Source: UBA5078 sp964538025
GTDB lineage: Bacteria > Pseudomonadota > Gammaproteobacteria > Pseudomonadales > Pseudohongiellaceae
Direction: 5' to 3'
Assembly: GCA_964538025.1 (NCBI GenBank)
Contig: CAZICZ010000007.1
Coordinates: forward strand, 140,680-204,679
DNA length: 64,000 nt
The position numbers and the translations under genes were made by a program. Positions 1 through 9,325 of the stretch are shown in pieces. Below the pieces are notes generated by a model. That model did no database searches, had not been told where the DNA came from, and saw only the letters and a program-made list of their open reading frames with translations. Positions within the stretch are counted from its first letter, which is position 1, and each line of letters opens with the position of its first letter.

Positions 1-10
1 CACTCCCCGC

Positions 11-1222
11 CTAACGGCTGCGGGTAGGCGAGGCCCACACGCTAAAGCCGGCACTGGAGGAGCGCAGAATACTTTTCTCGTCGACGATGCGGATTTTCTG
101 GCGACTGGGCAGGTAGATATCGCCCATCGCCAGCACGATGACCCGTGCAGTATCGACCATCTGTTGTGCCTCTTCCGGCAGTCCCAGCTGTTCGTAGGTT
201 TTGCCAAGGGCGAGGTAAAAATCAGGTTCGGAATCCTTTCGCTTGATGGCGCGACGATAATGATCACGCGCCGCCTCAAAGAGACCCTCGTTGTACGCGA
301 TATTGCCTTGCGTGTAATGGAAATACGGATTGCTGTCGTTGAAGCGCTCGATCGCCTTGCCGTAGCGCTGCGCGGTCTCGTAGTCGCCCTGCGTATTGTA
401 ATACTTCACCAGATTGTTGATCGCCGTGGCATTGGTGCGGTCGAGCGTATAGGCCTTGCGATAGGCATATTCGGCGATGTCTTTGTCGCCCAGCCGGCTG
501 TAACTGGTGCCGATATTATTCCAGGCAATGGACAGCGACGGGTCCAGGAAAAGCGCATTTTTGAAATAGAGTACCGAGCGGTCGTATTCCCCGGAAATCA
601 GACTCTCCACGCCGAGATTATTGAAAAACAGGGCACGCGCCTCCTGATCTTCAATGCTGCGGGCGGTCAGTTGCTGGAGCGTTATCTCCGGCGTGAAATC
701 CACGACGTACAGCAGATTGCCATTGAAGCGTCCGATGGCATTGATGTGCTGGCTCAACACGAGCATTTCTCCGCGCAAATCCCAGCTCGGACGCACCTTG
801 ACTGTCTGGAATCTGGCATCGATGCCATAGCGTCTGGCCACGGCGATATACAGATTGACGACAGAGAGGCAATTGCCCTGTCGGTCCTGAAACGTTTCTA
901 GTGCCGTTCTGGTTTTCTGGTCTTCGTATTCGATGTTCAGAAAATCGGGACCAAAAAGCAGATTCTGCAGCTGATCGATAATCTGCATTTCGGTGCTGCG
1001 ATCCAGCACGTGGGCATCCAGATAGTCGATGATGGACTGATCCAGTGCCATCGGATCAATCTCGGGGAACATGTCGCGCTGCTGGTCCAGAATCCGGCCT
1101 TCAAACTCGCTCTCGTCCGCAAAATTCATGTCAACCCGGATAATCGAGCAGGCGCTGATCATCACACTGCCGACGAGCAGAAGCAGAAATTGTAATCCTC
1201 TGAATGCGAAGTGGCGTGTCAT
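11..1222 (-). CDS. Lipoprotein with transglutaminase-like domain and TPR repeats
   Basis: The protein has 403 residues when started at the ATG at 1220-1222. The reading frame extends 37 codons further upstream, but only this start puts a signal peptide at the N-terminus. A hydrophobic stretch at residues 10-24 ends in the lipobox ISAC with Cys25, so it is probably a lipoprotein. Residues 105-180 look like a transglutaminase/cysteine-peptidase fold with a plausible triad: Cys118 (GNCLS), His159 (SQHIN) and Asp175 (VVDF). About five TPR-like helical repeats follow from residue 190 to 365. The start codon overlaps the stop of the next upstream gene by one base (TGATG), which implies translational coupling. 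Substrate unknown. The fold assignment is inference from motif order. Confidence 0.8.
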   Translation of the reverse strand: MTRHFAFRGLQFLLLLVGSVMISACSIIRVDMNFADESEFEGRILDQQRDMFPEIDPMALDQSIIDYLDAHVLDRSTEMQIIDQLQNLLFGPDFLNIEYEDQKTRTALETFQDRQGNCLSVVNLYIAVARRYGIDARFQTVKVRPSWDLRGEMLVLSQHINAIGRFNGNLLYVVDFTPEITLQQLTARSIEDQEARALFFNNLGVESLISGEYDRSVLYFKNALFLDPSLSIAWNNIGTSYSRLGDKDIAEYAYRKAYTLDRTNATAINNLVKYYNTQGDYETAQRYGKAIERFNDSNPYFHYTQGNIAYNEGLFEAARDHYRRAIKRKDSEPDFYLALGKTYEQLGLPEEAQQMVDTARVIVLAMGDIYLPSRQKIRIVDEKSILRSSSAGFSVWASPTRSR

Positions 1223-2661
1223 CACAATCTCGCGGGGGTTGAACGGCCCGATTTGTCGATTTTCAAAAATTCGTAGCGCCCACGGCTGAACGGCAGCGCA
1301 TTTTCGTGGACATTGCGGAACAGGGAAATCCACGCTGCGTAGCGGGCCGCTTCCGCAGTGGCAGCCCCCAGTCCGTCAAAGTCCGTTCTGCCTTCCAGAC
1401 GGAAAGCATCCGGTCCCCACGAATCGCGATGCTGGACGGCGCCATCAGCTGACTGGTAGCGATACACCAAGGCCGCCTGTGTTCTCGCGATGCGCATGCG
1501 ATCCGCCTGCAGGAATCGCACCTCGTAATCGGTGGTGTAGGTCATTGTCTGCCCTTGCGTAGAAAACTGCACCCGGCTATCGATGATGACACTCTTCCGG
1601 ACGTCGAGCCGTGTCACGTAATTGAACGGTTCTGTGTCTATTCTCGCGAGTGCGAAGCCGAGATCGGTATCCCGCAGCGCCGAGGACACCCGCACTCGTC
1701 CACGCTCATCAATATCGACAATCGCATCCGAGGCAATCTGTGTGGAACGGGCAGCAAAATCATAGCCCGCCTTCCACACCGTCAGTGTCTCCTGCGGAAA
1801 CGCAAGGCGCCCGTTTTCCGTCTGCCACCAAAACGCGTCCTGTGCAAACACGAGCTCTCCCGCTGTCTCGGTAAAGACCGCGTTTTCGCCGAAGGCTATT
1901 CCCCCCGGCACAATAATTTCGGGAATTGTCGATGCTTCGAATTCATCCCCCAGCGTTTCCTTCAGGAAGACGGCGGGCTCGGTTGCAGCAATACGGCGCG
2001 CTCCCCGGCTGTCGGGGTCCTCGACGGTGGTGGCATCGCGGCGCACCGATTCCCCCAGCAATCGAAATTCTGGAATGGGTTTTTGCAGCGTGCGCGCGTT
2101 GACGGAATCCAACACCCAGCGCTGCCCTGCGACAGCAAAGAGGCGCCCTCCACGCTCCAGCATCTCTGCTGTGCCGCCGTCATATTCCGTCTGCATCAGC
2201 GCATGAGTGGGCGCAAGCGCCTGCAGGAGTTGCCCGACGGAAGCGGCATCGGACCTGTGGTAACTGATCACGACCCGCTCCAACTCGGGGGCATCCAACC
2301 AGCGTTCATAAAAGGACTCGAAACGGGATGACGCCTGGCCTGCCTCAGTGCCTGCCAGAAACGCCAGCGCGCCAATCTCGCGGGCTTCATACGACGCTTC
2401 CCATGCGGCAAGTTCCTCCGAGGAAACCGCGCGCAGAGGAGGCAGATCGGCGAGCTGGCCGAGGCGGGGCACGTTTGGGACACGGCGTGCCAGATCACGG
2501 TCATTCAAATTGAACGCCACATCAATGGGCTGCGTAGCGAGGGCGTTTCCTACATCGGCAAGAATGGCGTTGTTTTCGTTGTGAGGATCAAGCACGTCCG
2601 CCGGGAGAGCGGCGCTCATCAGGAAACTCAGCACGGCAATGAAGGCACGGGACACGCGCAT
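1222..2661 (-). CDS. Exported protein of unknown function
   Basis: The 479-residue protein begins with a clear Sec signal peptide (residues 1-21, ending near AALPA). An AAGGAGG Shine-Dalgarno sequence about 8 nt before the ATG supports the start. I do not recognise a domain. The mature part is mixed alpha/beta and charged, without membrane segments or Cys pairs. It sits between a transglutaminase/TPR lipoprotein (1-base overlap downstream) and a peptidase-MA/TPR-like exported protein (12 bp upstream), so the three are probably one operon acting together in the periplasm. No function is claimed. Confidence 0.75.
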   Translation of the reverse strand: MRVSRAFIAVLSFLMSAALPADVLDPHNENNAILADVGNALATQPIDVAFNLNDRDLARRVPNVPRLGQLADLPPLRAVSSEELAAWEASYEAREIGALAFLAGTEAGQASSRFESFYERWLDAPELERVVISYHRSDAASVGQLLQALAPTHALMQTEYDGGTAEMLERGGRLFAVAGQRWVLDSVNARTLQKPIPEFRLLGESVRRDATTVEDPDSRGARRIAATEPAVFLKETLGDEFEASTIPEIIVPGGIAFGENAVFTETAGELVFAQDAFWWQTENGRLAFPQETLTVWKAGYDFAARSTQIASDAIVDIDERGRVRVSSALRDTDLGFALARIDTEPFNYVTRLDVRKSVIIDSRVQFSTQGQTMTYTTDYEVRFLQADRMRIARTQAALVYRYQSADGAVQHRDSWGPDAFRLEGRTDFDGLGAATAEAARYAAWISLFRNVHENALPFSRGRYEFLKIDKSGRSTPARL

Positions 2662-2673
2662 GGGAGCCTCCTT

Positions 2674-4236
2674 CTAATTGACCGGAGCACAGGGATCGAA
2701 GGATCGGCCTCGCCGCGCCGCCCGCAGCTTTTCACGCAGCTGCGCGATCCACGGAGCGTCCCCTAGAAAGTGCATTGGCCGCGCCAAGCGGGCAATCAGG
2801 GACTCAGCAAGCTCAAAATCCCCCTGGGCAATGGCGTAATCAATCTGCTGCTCGATGACGAATCCGTCCGATGGCAATAGTGAAAATGCCTTCTGCTGAT
2901 AGGGCACCCCCTCCTCCCAGGATTTTCCTTCCTGCAGAAAAATCTGGGCGTAGGACAGGTTGACCTCGGCCGGGGCTGAATTGAGCGCCAGCGCTTGCGT
3001 GAAATGCTGATCCATGGCCGCGACCATTCGCGCTCGTTCTTCCGGCAGGAGTGGCCGGCCACAGTCCTCCAGCGTCGCATCGTAATACTGGCCAAAGTCC
3101 AGATGCAGCTGATAATCCTCTGGAAACAGCGCCACCGCCTTCGCATACAAGGCCTCAAAGTCCACGGATGTCGGCGTGGTATCGGCGGGCAGGAATTCGC
3201 CCGTGTCACGCATGCGCATGGCGTCCGCATACCCGGAGTAGGCTCTGCCACCCGCAGCCTCGACGCCCTGTAGTTTCTCAAACAGGTAGGCAGACATCGG
3301 GAAACGACCCGAGTGCAGCGCCAGCTCTGCCAGGGCTACGGACACCTGATAGTTCTCCATGGCATTGACCTGAACCGCCTCACCCTGCGGAACCGGTCCC
3401 ATCGGAGTCGTTGCCAGCGAGACGCTCGAAAGCGCCTGCAAGTAGCGCTCAAATTCCTGGGCCAGGCGGCGCACCGACAGGTTGAAGGACTGATCAAAGG
3501 CAAAGCGTTCCGTTCTGCCCTGTTGCAACAGACCAAGATAGTCGCGCAGCACCTCGCGCCGGTCGGCAAAACCTTCGACTTCCTGCCCATGAAGCAGAAA
3601 ATGCACGAGGAACGCCGCCTTCAGGTTGGCAATCTGGATCTGGCGGGGCGAGGCCAGCGCCGCGTCGTCATAGAGCAGCTCATCCATGTCGAGCTCGTCG
3701 TTGAGTGCGAGTGCGACCGCCACCTCGTCGACACTCAGCGCCCTGAGCTCCAGTGCCTGTTGACCAGCCTCGAGCCGGCTGAGGTAATGGCTCATGCCCT
3801 CCTCATACCAACGCGGCATTCCCACCGGATTGTTGTTGATCAGGAAATGCGCGTAGTGGTGCTGAGCAAGGCGCATTCCGGCATCTGTATCTTTGAGAAT
3901 GATGAAATTGGTGCGCGGGGAAGAATAGAAATAGGCAGGGTCATTGTTATCGGCAAACAGGGCGTATTCCCCGTCGTCCTCAAACAGATACACCTGGGTC
4001 TTCACGGGCGCGGCCGCAGGTTCGGCGATCAGGCCCAGCACGTCGAGCGCGGCCGCACGCCATTGCTCGAGCGCCATCGCGCGACGGCCCGTCTGCTCTG
4101 CGGAGACGCGGCTGTAAAGATCGAAATGTGCGGTGTGGGCACTGAACCAGGGAGAGGTGCTGAGATCGGTTTCCTGCGCCAATGTCAGGGGGGCAAGACA
4201 GGCAAGAAAAACGAGGGGGAAAAACAGTTTGCGCAT
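2674..4236 (-). CDS. Exported TPR protein with degenerate peptidase-MA-like domain
   Basis: The ATG at 4234-4236 gives a 520-residue protein with a signal peptide (MRKLFF to about LTLAQ). An in-frame start 20 codons upstream would bury the signal, so it is rejected. Residues about 20-250 resemble the DUF1570/peptidase-MA group: a PRWYEEGMSHYL segment sits where those enzymes keep a metal-binding helix, but I see no intact HExxH, so it may be catalytically dead. The second half contains TPR-like repeats. First gene of a three-gene minus-strand cluster. The family assignment is tentative. Confidence 0.7.
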   Translation of the reverse strand: MRKLFFPLVFLACLAPLTLAQETDLSTSPWFSAHTAHFDLYSRVSAEQTGRRAMALEQWRAAALDVLGLIAEPAAAPVKTQVYLFEDDGEYALFADNNDPAYFYSSPRTNFIILKDTDAGMRLAQHHYAHFLINNNPVGMPRWYEEGMSHYLSRLEAGQQALELRALSVDEVAVALALNDELDMDELLYDDAALASPRQIQIANLKAAFLVHFLLHGQEVEGFADRREVLRDYLGLLQQGRTERFAFDQSFNLSVRRLAQEFERYLQALSSVSLATTPMGPVPQGEAVQVNAMENYQVSVALAELALHSGRFPMSAYLFEKLQGVEAAGGRAYSGYADAMRMRDTGEFLPADTTPTSVDFEALYAKAVALFPEDYQLHLDFGQYYDATLEDCGRPLLPEERARMVAAMDQHFTQALALNSAPAEVNLSYAQIFLQEGKSWEEGVPYQQKAFSLLPSDGFVIEQQIDYAIAQGDFELAESLIARLARPMHFLGDAPWIAQLREKLRAARRGRSFDPCAPVN

Positions 4237-4314
4237 GGCGTTCACTCCGTCCTCCACATTAACCCGAGGGTACTCTGTGAAAGAACGGTTTAGCAAGCTA
4301 CTGCTTTCGCCCGC

Positions 4315-5985
4315 TTACATGTTCGGGTAGTTCGGCCCGCCGCCGCCCTCTGGCGCCACCCATTGGATGTTCTGCGCGGGATCTTTGATATCGCAGGTTT
4401 TGCAATGCACGCAATTCTGGGCATTGATCTGGAAACGGCGGGCGCCGTCTGCCTCCTCGACCACTTCGTAGACGCCCGCGGGGCAATAGCGCTGGGCGGG
4501 TTCATCGTACAGTGGAAGGTTCTGGGCAATGGGGATGGAGGGGTCGCGCAGCCGCAGGTGACAGGGCTGGTTTTCCGCGTGATTGGTGTTGGACAAAAAC
4601 ACAGACGACAGCTTGTCGAAGCTGATCTTGCCGTCGGGCTTGGGATAGACAATTTTGGGCGCCTGTGCCGCCGGTTTGAGCTGGGCATGATCGGGCGTTC
4701 GGTCACGCAGGGTCAGAGGGAAACGCCCCCCAAAAATATTGTGCTCGATAAAGACCAGGGCGCTGCCCAGCCAGAATCCCAGCCGGTGAAACCCCGCACT
4801 GAAATTGCGCGACCGGTACAACTCCTCATACAAACGCGAGGCTTTAAAGCGGGTGGCGTAGGCACTCAGCACTTTTTCCTGCGGCGCGCCCTGTGCCTGC
4901 GCCGTCAGTGCCTCAAACAGCGTTTCAGCTGCCAGCATGCCGGATTTCATGGCGGTGTGGCTGCCCTTGATCTTGGCCGCATTGAGCGTGCCGGCGTCGC
5001 ACCCGATGAGCAATCCGCCCGGAAAATGCATTTTGGGCAAGGAATTCAACCCGCCTTTGTTGAGCGCACGGGCGCCATAACTCACGCGCTTGCCACCCTC
5101 GATGACGTGCCGGATAACCGGGTGCTGCTTGAATTTCTGAAACTCGTCGAAGGGGCTCAAATGAGGATTACGGTAGCCCAGATCTACAATCAGCCCCAAG
5201 GAAACCTGATTATTTTCAAAATGATAGAGATAACCTCCGCTGGAACCGGCGCTGCTGGGCCCGATCAGCGGGTAACCGGCAGTGTGCACCACCAGACCTT
5301 CCTTGTGTTTCTGCGGGTCAATCTCCCAGATCTCCTTGAACCCGATTCCGTAGTGCTGCGGGTCAGCGTCTGCATCGAGCTGGTAGCGGTTGATCAGCTC
5401 CTTGCCCAAATGCCCTCGACAGCCCTCGGCAAACACGGTGTATTTGGCATGAAACTCAAACCCCGGCTCAAAGCTGTCCTTTGGCTGACCGTTGGCGTCG
5501 ACGCCCATGTCCCCTGTCGCCACCCCTTTGACGCTGCCATCGTCGTGATAAAGGATCTCGGCCGCCGCGAAGCCCGGAAACACCTCTGCGCCCAGTTCTG
5601 CTGCCTGCTCCCCGAGCCAGCGACAAAGGTTGCCAAGGGAGATGATGTAATTGCCGTCGTTGTGCATGGGCGTGGGAACCAACAGCCCCGGAAATTTCAC
5701 GGCTTTCTGCGGGCCCGACAGGAAATAGACATCATCTCCTGTGACAGCGGTATTCAGTGGAGCCCCGCGCTCCTTCCAGTCGGGAAACAACTCATCCAGT
5801 GCACTGGTTTCGAAGACTGCGCCGGAGAGAATGTGAGCGCCGATTTCGGACCCCTTCTCCAGAACGCATACGCTGAGAGTGTGCCCCGCCTCGGAGGCCA
5901 GTTGCAGGAGTCGACAGGCCGTGGAAAGGCCGGCAGGACCAGCCCCGACAATCACTACATCCACTTCCATCGATTCGCGCTGCAT
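4315..5985 (-). CDS. Electron transfer flavoprotein-ubiquinone oxidoreductase
   Basis: This inner-membrane-associated flavoprotein passes electrons from acyl-CoA dehydrogenases, through ETF, to ubiquinone. Started at 5985 it has 556 residues, the usual family size, and a GAGGA Shine-Dalgarno lies just upstream. The N-terminal FAD dinucleotide motif (VIVGAGPAGL) and the C-terminal 4Fe-4S ligands (a Cys in YCPAGVYE, then NCVHCKTCDIKDP) are both intact. The etfA and etfB genes are not in the window. Acyl-CoA dehydrogenase and two CoA-transferases elsewhere in the window fit the same acyl-CoA catabolic theme. The symbol varies between organisms (ETFDH homologue). Confidence 0.95.
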   Translation of the reverse strand: MQRESMEVDVVIVGAGPAGLSTACRLLQLASEAGHTLSVCVLEKGSEIGAHILSGAVFETSALDELFPDWKERGAPLNTAVTGDDVYFLSGPQKAVKFPGLLVPTPMHNDGNYIISLGNLCRWLGEQAAELGAEVFPGFAAAEILYHDDGSVKGVATGDMGVDANGQPKDSFEPGFEFHAKYTVFAEGCRGHLGKELINRYQLDADADPQHYGIGFKEIWEIDPQKHKEGLVVHTAGYPLIGPSSAGSSGGYLYHFENNQVSLGLIVDLGYRNPHLSPFDEFQKFKQHPVIRHVIEGGKRVSYGARALNKGGLNSLPKMHFPGGLLIGCDAGTLNAAKIKGSHTAMKSGMLAAETLFEALTAQAQGAPQEKVLSAYATRFKASRLYEELYRSRNFSAGFHRLGFWLGSALVFIEHNIFGGRFPLTLRDRTPDHAQLKPAAQAPKIVYPKPDGKISFDKLSSVFLSNTNHAENQPCHLRLRDPSIPIAQNLPLYDEPAQRYCPAGVYEVVEEADGARRFQINAQNCVHCKTCDIKDPAQNIQWVAPEGGGGPNYPNM

Positions 5986-6357
5986 AAGGCCATCCTCTGA
6001 CTCGGGCGGAAGCCTCCGCCCCACTGGGGTTTAAGTGCGCGAAACGCCCTGAATTTCTACGAAATTGCCGGGAATAAGGCCGCGCCATGAAGGCGGCCAT
6101 TATGAGCAAATGCGCCTGAATTCGCAAAGCGATTGGGCTGTGCGCGCCGGCAAAAACGTTACTTCCAGGAACAAATTGCCAGAATCTGGACAGATTTGAA
6201 TCGCAATTACTCTAAATTGATCACAATTTGTCACTTCTTGATCTGCGCTAAGTTCCTGTAAGATCGGGTTTTTTAAAATTCGGTCAGGGCCATGTCAGGC
6301 GTTGAACGGAACCTCTAACGACGCAATTGCGTATTTTCGTTACATTCCGGAGATCAC
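5986..6357. other. Divergent intergenic region with an inverted repeat
   Basis: This 372-bp gap separates the ETF-quinone oxidoreductase gene (leftward) from a TonB-dependent receptor (rightward) and must hold both promoters. It is clearly more AT-rich between 6170 and 6280. An inverted repeat AAATTG-ATCA-CAATTT lies at 6214-6229 and could be an operator. It does not fit FNR or CRP consensus well. I see no convincing ORF or terminator. Confidence 0.4.
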
Positions 6358-8502
6358 ATGACAATCGGGCAGTCAGGGTTTCACCCTCGTTTCCTCAGAA
6401 GTTTCCAGGTGTCATTGCTGACGCTGTCAGTACTCGCGAGTCACTCACTCCTTGCACAGGAGAGCATGGGCGACGATTCCACTATCGTTTATCAGGCAGA
6501 TTTTTTTGATCAGTACACGCCCGTTTCAGCCAATGACATGATCTCCCGCATTCCGGGCGTTAATCTCAATCAGCGTGGCGGCGGCAATAACGGGCGCGGA
6601 CTCGGCTCAGGCGGGGATCTGCTGATCAATGGCAAGCGCGTCGCCGGCAAAGACAATTCCGCCAACGCCCAGCTTCAGCGCATCGCGGCAGACCAGGTAG
6701 ACCGCATCGAAATCATTCGTGGCAGCTCTGGGGCGCTTGACGTCCGGGGAGCCAGCCAGGTGGTGAATATCGTGCTCAAGGAGGCGCTTTCGCGTTCCAG
6801 CCTCTCCGCCGAAGTCAGCATGGACTATCACCATGACGACACACTGGACCCCGGTGCCACGCTCTCCTACGGCGGTCAGAACGGCAATCTGAATTATCTT
6901 TTCGGGGTCAAACTGGACCCTCGCTACAACGCCTTTGAGCGCACGGAATACAATTACAGCCCCGATCTGGCTCTCACCGAACTGGTCAAGGAAGACAATC
7001 TGCGCGATCAGGACTCTCTGGAAACCAGCCTGAACCTTGGGTATGACTTTGAGCGCGACCGGTTTGCCTTCAATGCGATGATCTCCGATGGCAGTCACCC
7101 TGCCGAGGTCAACCGTTACAACTACCTCGGTCAGACCCCCTCGGTCATGAGCAAATCGGAACGGGAGCTCACAGACCGCGAAGAAACCAACTGGGAAATC
7201 GGGGGCAATTACGAGCACAGCTTTGCCAACAATGCCCGTGCCCAGGTGCTGTTCATCTCCAATGAAGAAGTGCGCAACAGCGTCCGCGAACGGTTTAACA
7301 CGCTCGATGGCGCTGCGACCAAAAACCAGTACCTCAGCTCCAATCGCCGCACGCGGGAACGTATCGTGCAGGGCTCCTACAGCTGGAGTCTGACCGCAGG
7401 TCATGATATGCAGCTTGGTCTGGAACGCGCACAGACGATTCTCGACACATCCCTTTACCTGGGATCGTCCTCGGCCGCGGGAACTCCGCTGGCGCAGTAT
7501 GGCAATCTGCCCGCCGTGCTGAGCGCCACCAACCCCGGTTCTACCGTTGAGGAAATGCGTTACGAAGGGTTTGCCGTGCACAACTGGACCCTCAACGAAA
7601 AAATGACGCTCGAAAGTACGTTGTTGTACGAAGATTCCACCATTGAGCAGTCCGGCGCTGTCAGTCGCAGCCGTGACTTTGGCTTCCTGCGCCCCAAGGT
7701 CGATTATCGCTATGACATCAACCCCAATCTTCAGGTGCGGGCGACCATCGAACGGGCTGTCTCTCAATTGAGCTTCGAGAGCTTCACCGCGACAACCAAT
7801 AACTCTGACACCACCAAGGACACCAACGCGGGAAATCCGGATCTGCGTCAGGAAAAAGAACTGCGCTACGAGCTCGGCCTGCAGTACCGCTTGCCGAATG
7901 ACGGCGGCGTCATCAACAGCCGTATTTTCTACCGTAACATCGACGACGTGATCGGCAAGGTCAACATTTCCACCAATCCGTCCAAACCAGTTTCAGCGAC
8001 GGGCAATATCGGCACCGGCAAGCGCTACGGCATCTTCATCGACAGCAGTACCCGCCTTGGATTTCTGGGGCTGCCTGACGCGATGATTACCAGTGCGCTG
8101 AACCTGTTCGATTCGAGTGTCTATGACCCCATCCTGGGGACTGACCGTCGTTTTAGCCGGCGCGGGAATGTGGAGCTGGGCTTTCGTCATGACATCCCCT
8201 CCCTGGGCCTGAATTACGGTTTCAATTTCAATCAGGAAATTACCGGCGGGGAAAAGGACATTGATGTCGACACGATTGAGCAGAACATTCCAGGCCCCAA
8301 CCTGCAGCTGTTCATTTCGAAAGTGGCGTTCAATAACGTGACATTCCGACTGGAATCGATGAACACCTTGCGCTCGGACTTCTGTCGGGACCGGTATCGT
8401 TATAGTGGTTTGGCCGGTCGGGGAATCCTGACCGAAATCGAAGATTCCTGCAGCGCCGGTGGCGGTCAGAAAATAGCCCTGAAGATCCGCACAACGTTTT
8501 GA
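6358..8502 (+). CDS. TonB-dependent outer-membrane receptor
   Basis: The 714-residue protein has a signal peptide (about residues 1-36, ending SLLAQ), then a plug domain. The plug includes ANDMISRIPGVNLNQR, LLINGKRV and DQVDRIEIIRGSSGALDVRGAS, all typical of TonB-dependent transporters. A long beta-barrel follows, ending in an aromatic residue (IRTTF) as outer-membrane barrels do. It heads a plus-strand group with a cupredoxin, a DUF3034 protein and a truncated-hemoglobin lipoprotein. The neighbours suggest a metal, heme or redox-cofactor substrate, but nothing in the receptor itself defines the ligand. Confidence 0.9.
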   Translation: MTIGQSGFHPRFLRSFQVSLLTLSVLASHSLLAQESMGDDSTIVYQADFFDQYTPVSANDMISRIPGVNLNQRGGGNNGRGLGSGGDLLINGKRVAGKDNSANAQLQRIAADQVDRIEIIRGSSGALDVRGASQVVNIVLKEALSRSSLSAEVSMDYHHDDTLDPGATLSYGGQNGNLNYLFGVKLDPRYNAFERTEYNYSPDLALTELVKEDNLRDQDSLETSLNLGYDFERDRFAFNAMISDGSHPAEVNRYNYLGQTPSVMSKSERELTDREETNWEIGGNYEHSFANNARAQVLFISNEEVRNSVRERFNTLDGAATKNQYLSSNRRTRERIVQGSYSWSLTAGHDMQLGLERAQTILDTSLYLGSSSAAGTPLAQYGNLPAVLSATNPGSTVEEMRYEGFAVHNWTLNEKMTLESTLLYEDSTIEQSGAVSRSRDFGFLRPKVDYRYDINPNLQVRATIERAVSQLSFESFTATTNNSDTTKDTNAGNPDLRQEKELRYELGLQYRLPNDGGVINSRIFYRNIDDVIGKVNISTNPSKPVSATGNIGTGKRYGIFIDSSTRLGFLGLPDAMITSALNLFDSSVYDPILGTDRRFSRRGNVELGFRHDIPSLGLNYGFNFNQEITGGEKDIDVDTIEQNIPGPNLQLFISKVAFNNVTFRLESMNTLRSDFCRDRYRYSGLAGRGILTEIEDSCSAGGGQKIALKIRTTF

Positions 8503-8688
8503 TCGGCAGGCTCCATTGGGCACTGGAAGATTTCAGGAGGTGATCCTCCCGTTGCCCGCTGGCGTAATGTCTCCGCAAGGAGACGAATCGCCACGCGAAC
8601 TCTCGTGTGCCCCATTCCGATTCCATTCACCCATCGAGATGTGCCTGCCGTGATCCCCGGCACACCCTCACAGGAAACCCGCGACCTT

Positions 8689-9324
8689 ATGAAATGCCTT
8701 CTTGCCCGCTACGCGCCACTTGTTCTCGTCCTTTTTACCGCACAGCACAGCAGCGCTGCGGCACTGACCGTGCGGGTCATGGATACCCAAGGCGCTCCGT
8801 TAGCCAACGCTGTCGTGGAAATCCTGCAGGACCCCGTGAGAAACCCGCCGGATGAGGTCGCCATCATTGATCAGATCAACAAACGATTCGTCCCGATGGT
8901 GATCGCTGTCCAGAAAGGGCAACGGGTGAATTTTCCGAATAACGATAATATTCGACATCACGTGTATTCCTTTTCGGAGATCAAGCAGTTTTCCACAGAA
9001 CTGTATGCCGATATTCCGGGCATGCCCCTGCCCTTCGACAAAGCGGGCATCGCCGTCCTCGGCTGCAATATTCACGACAGCATGGTGGGCTACATCTATG
9101 TCAGTGAATGGCAGCACGTCGCTGTCAGCGATGAACAGGGCCAGGTGCAGCTGGACGTGGCATCCCTTCCCGAGAGCGTGAGTATCTGGCATCCGTGGTC
9201 ACAGGATCCCGAAAATCGCCGCGAGGTCAGTACACAGTCTGTCACTGACGGTGTGCTCGAGATTCGTCTCCCCGTGCAAGCCCCAGAACAAACGTTTGGC
9301 TTCCGAGCCCTAAGCCTTGAGTAA
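8689..9324 (+). CDS. Exported cupredoxin-like protein (methylamine-utilization-type)
   Basis: The ATG at 8689 gives 211 residues with a signal peptide (MKCLLARY to about SSAAA). Frame extension to 8605 is rejected because it lacks a secretion signal. The mature protein looks like a blue-copper (plastocyanin/azurin-like) domain of the kind annotated as methylamine utilization protein. A histidine in IRHHVYSF and the cluster GCNIHDSM supply the expected His, Cys, His and Met ligands. The C-terminal part resembles a small beta domain. The stop overlaps the following gene's TTG start region. Probably a periplasmic electron carrier. Its partner is unknown. Confidence 0.8.
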   Translation: MKCLLARYAPLVLVLFTAQHSSAAALTVRVMDTQGAPLANAVVEILQDPVRNPPDEVAIIDQINKRFVPMVIAVQKGQRVNFPNNDNIRHHVYSFSEIKQFSTELYADIPGMPLPFDKAGIAVLGCNIHDSMVGYIYVSEWQHVAVSDEQGQVQLDVASLPESVSIWHPWSQDPENRREVSTQSVTDGVLEIRLPVQAPEQTFGFRALSLE

Positions 9325-9325
9325 T

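Noticed and set aside
4363..6000. 545-codon open frame on the plus strand
   Set aside because: It is antisense to the clear ETF-quinone oxidoreductase gene. It lacks domain motifs and comes from codon bias on the real strand.
6214..6229. FNR/CRP site before the first TonB receptor
   Set aside because: The inverted repeat AAATTG-ATCA-CAATTT matches neither TTGAT-N4-ATCAA nor TGTGA-N6-TCACA well enough.
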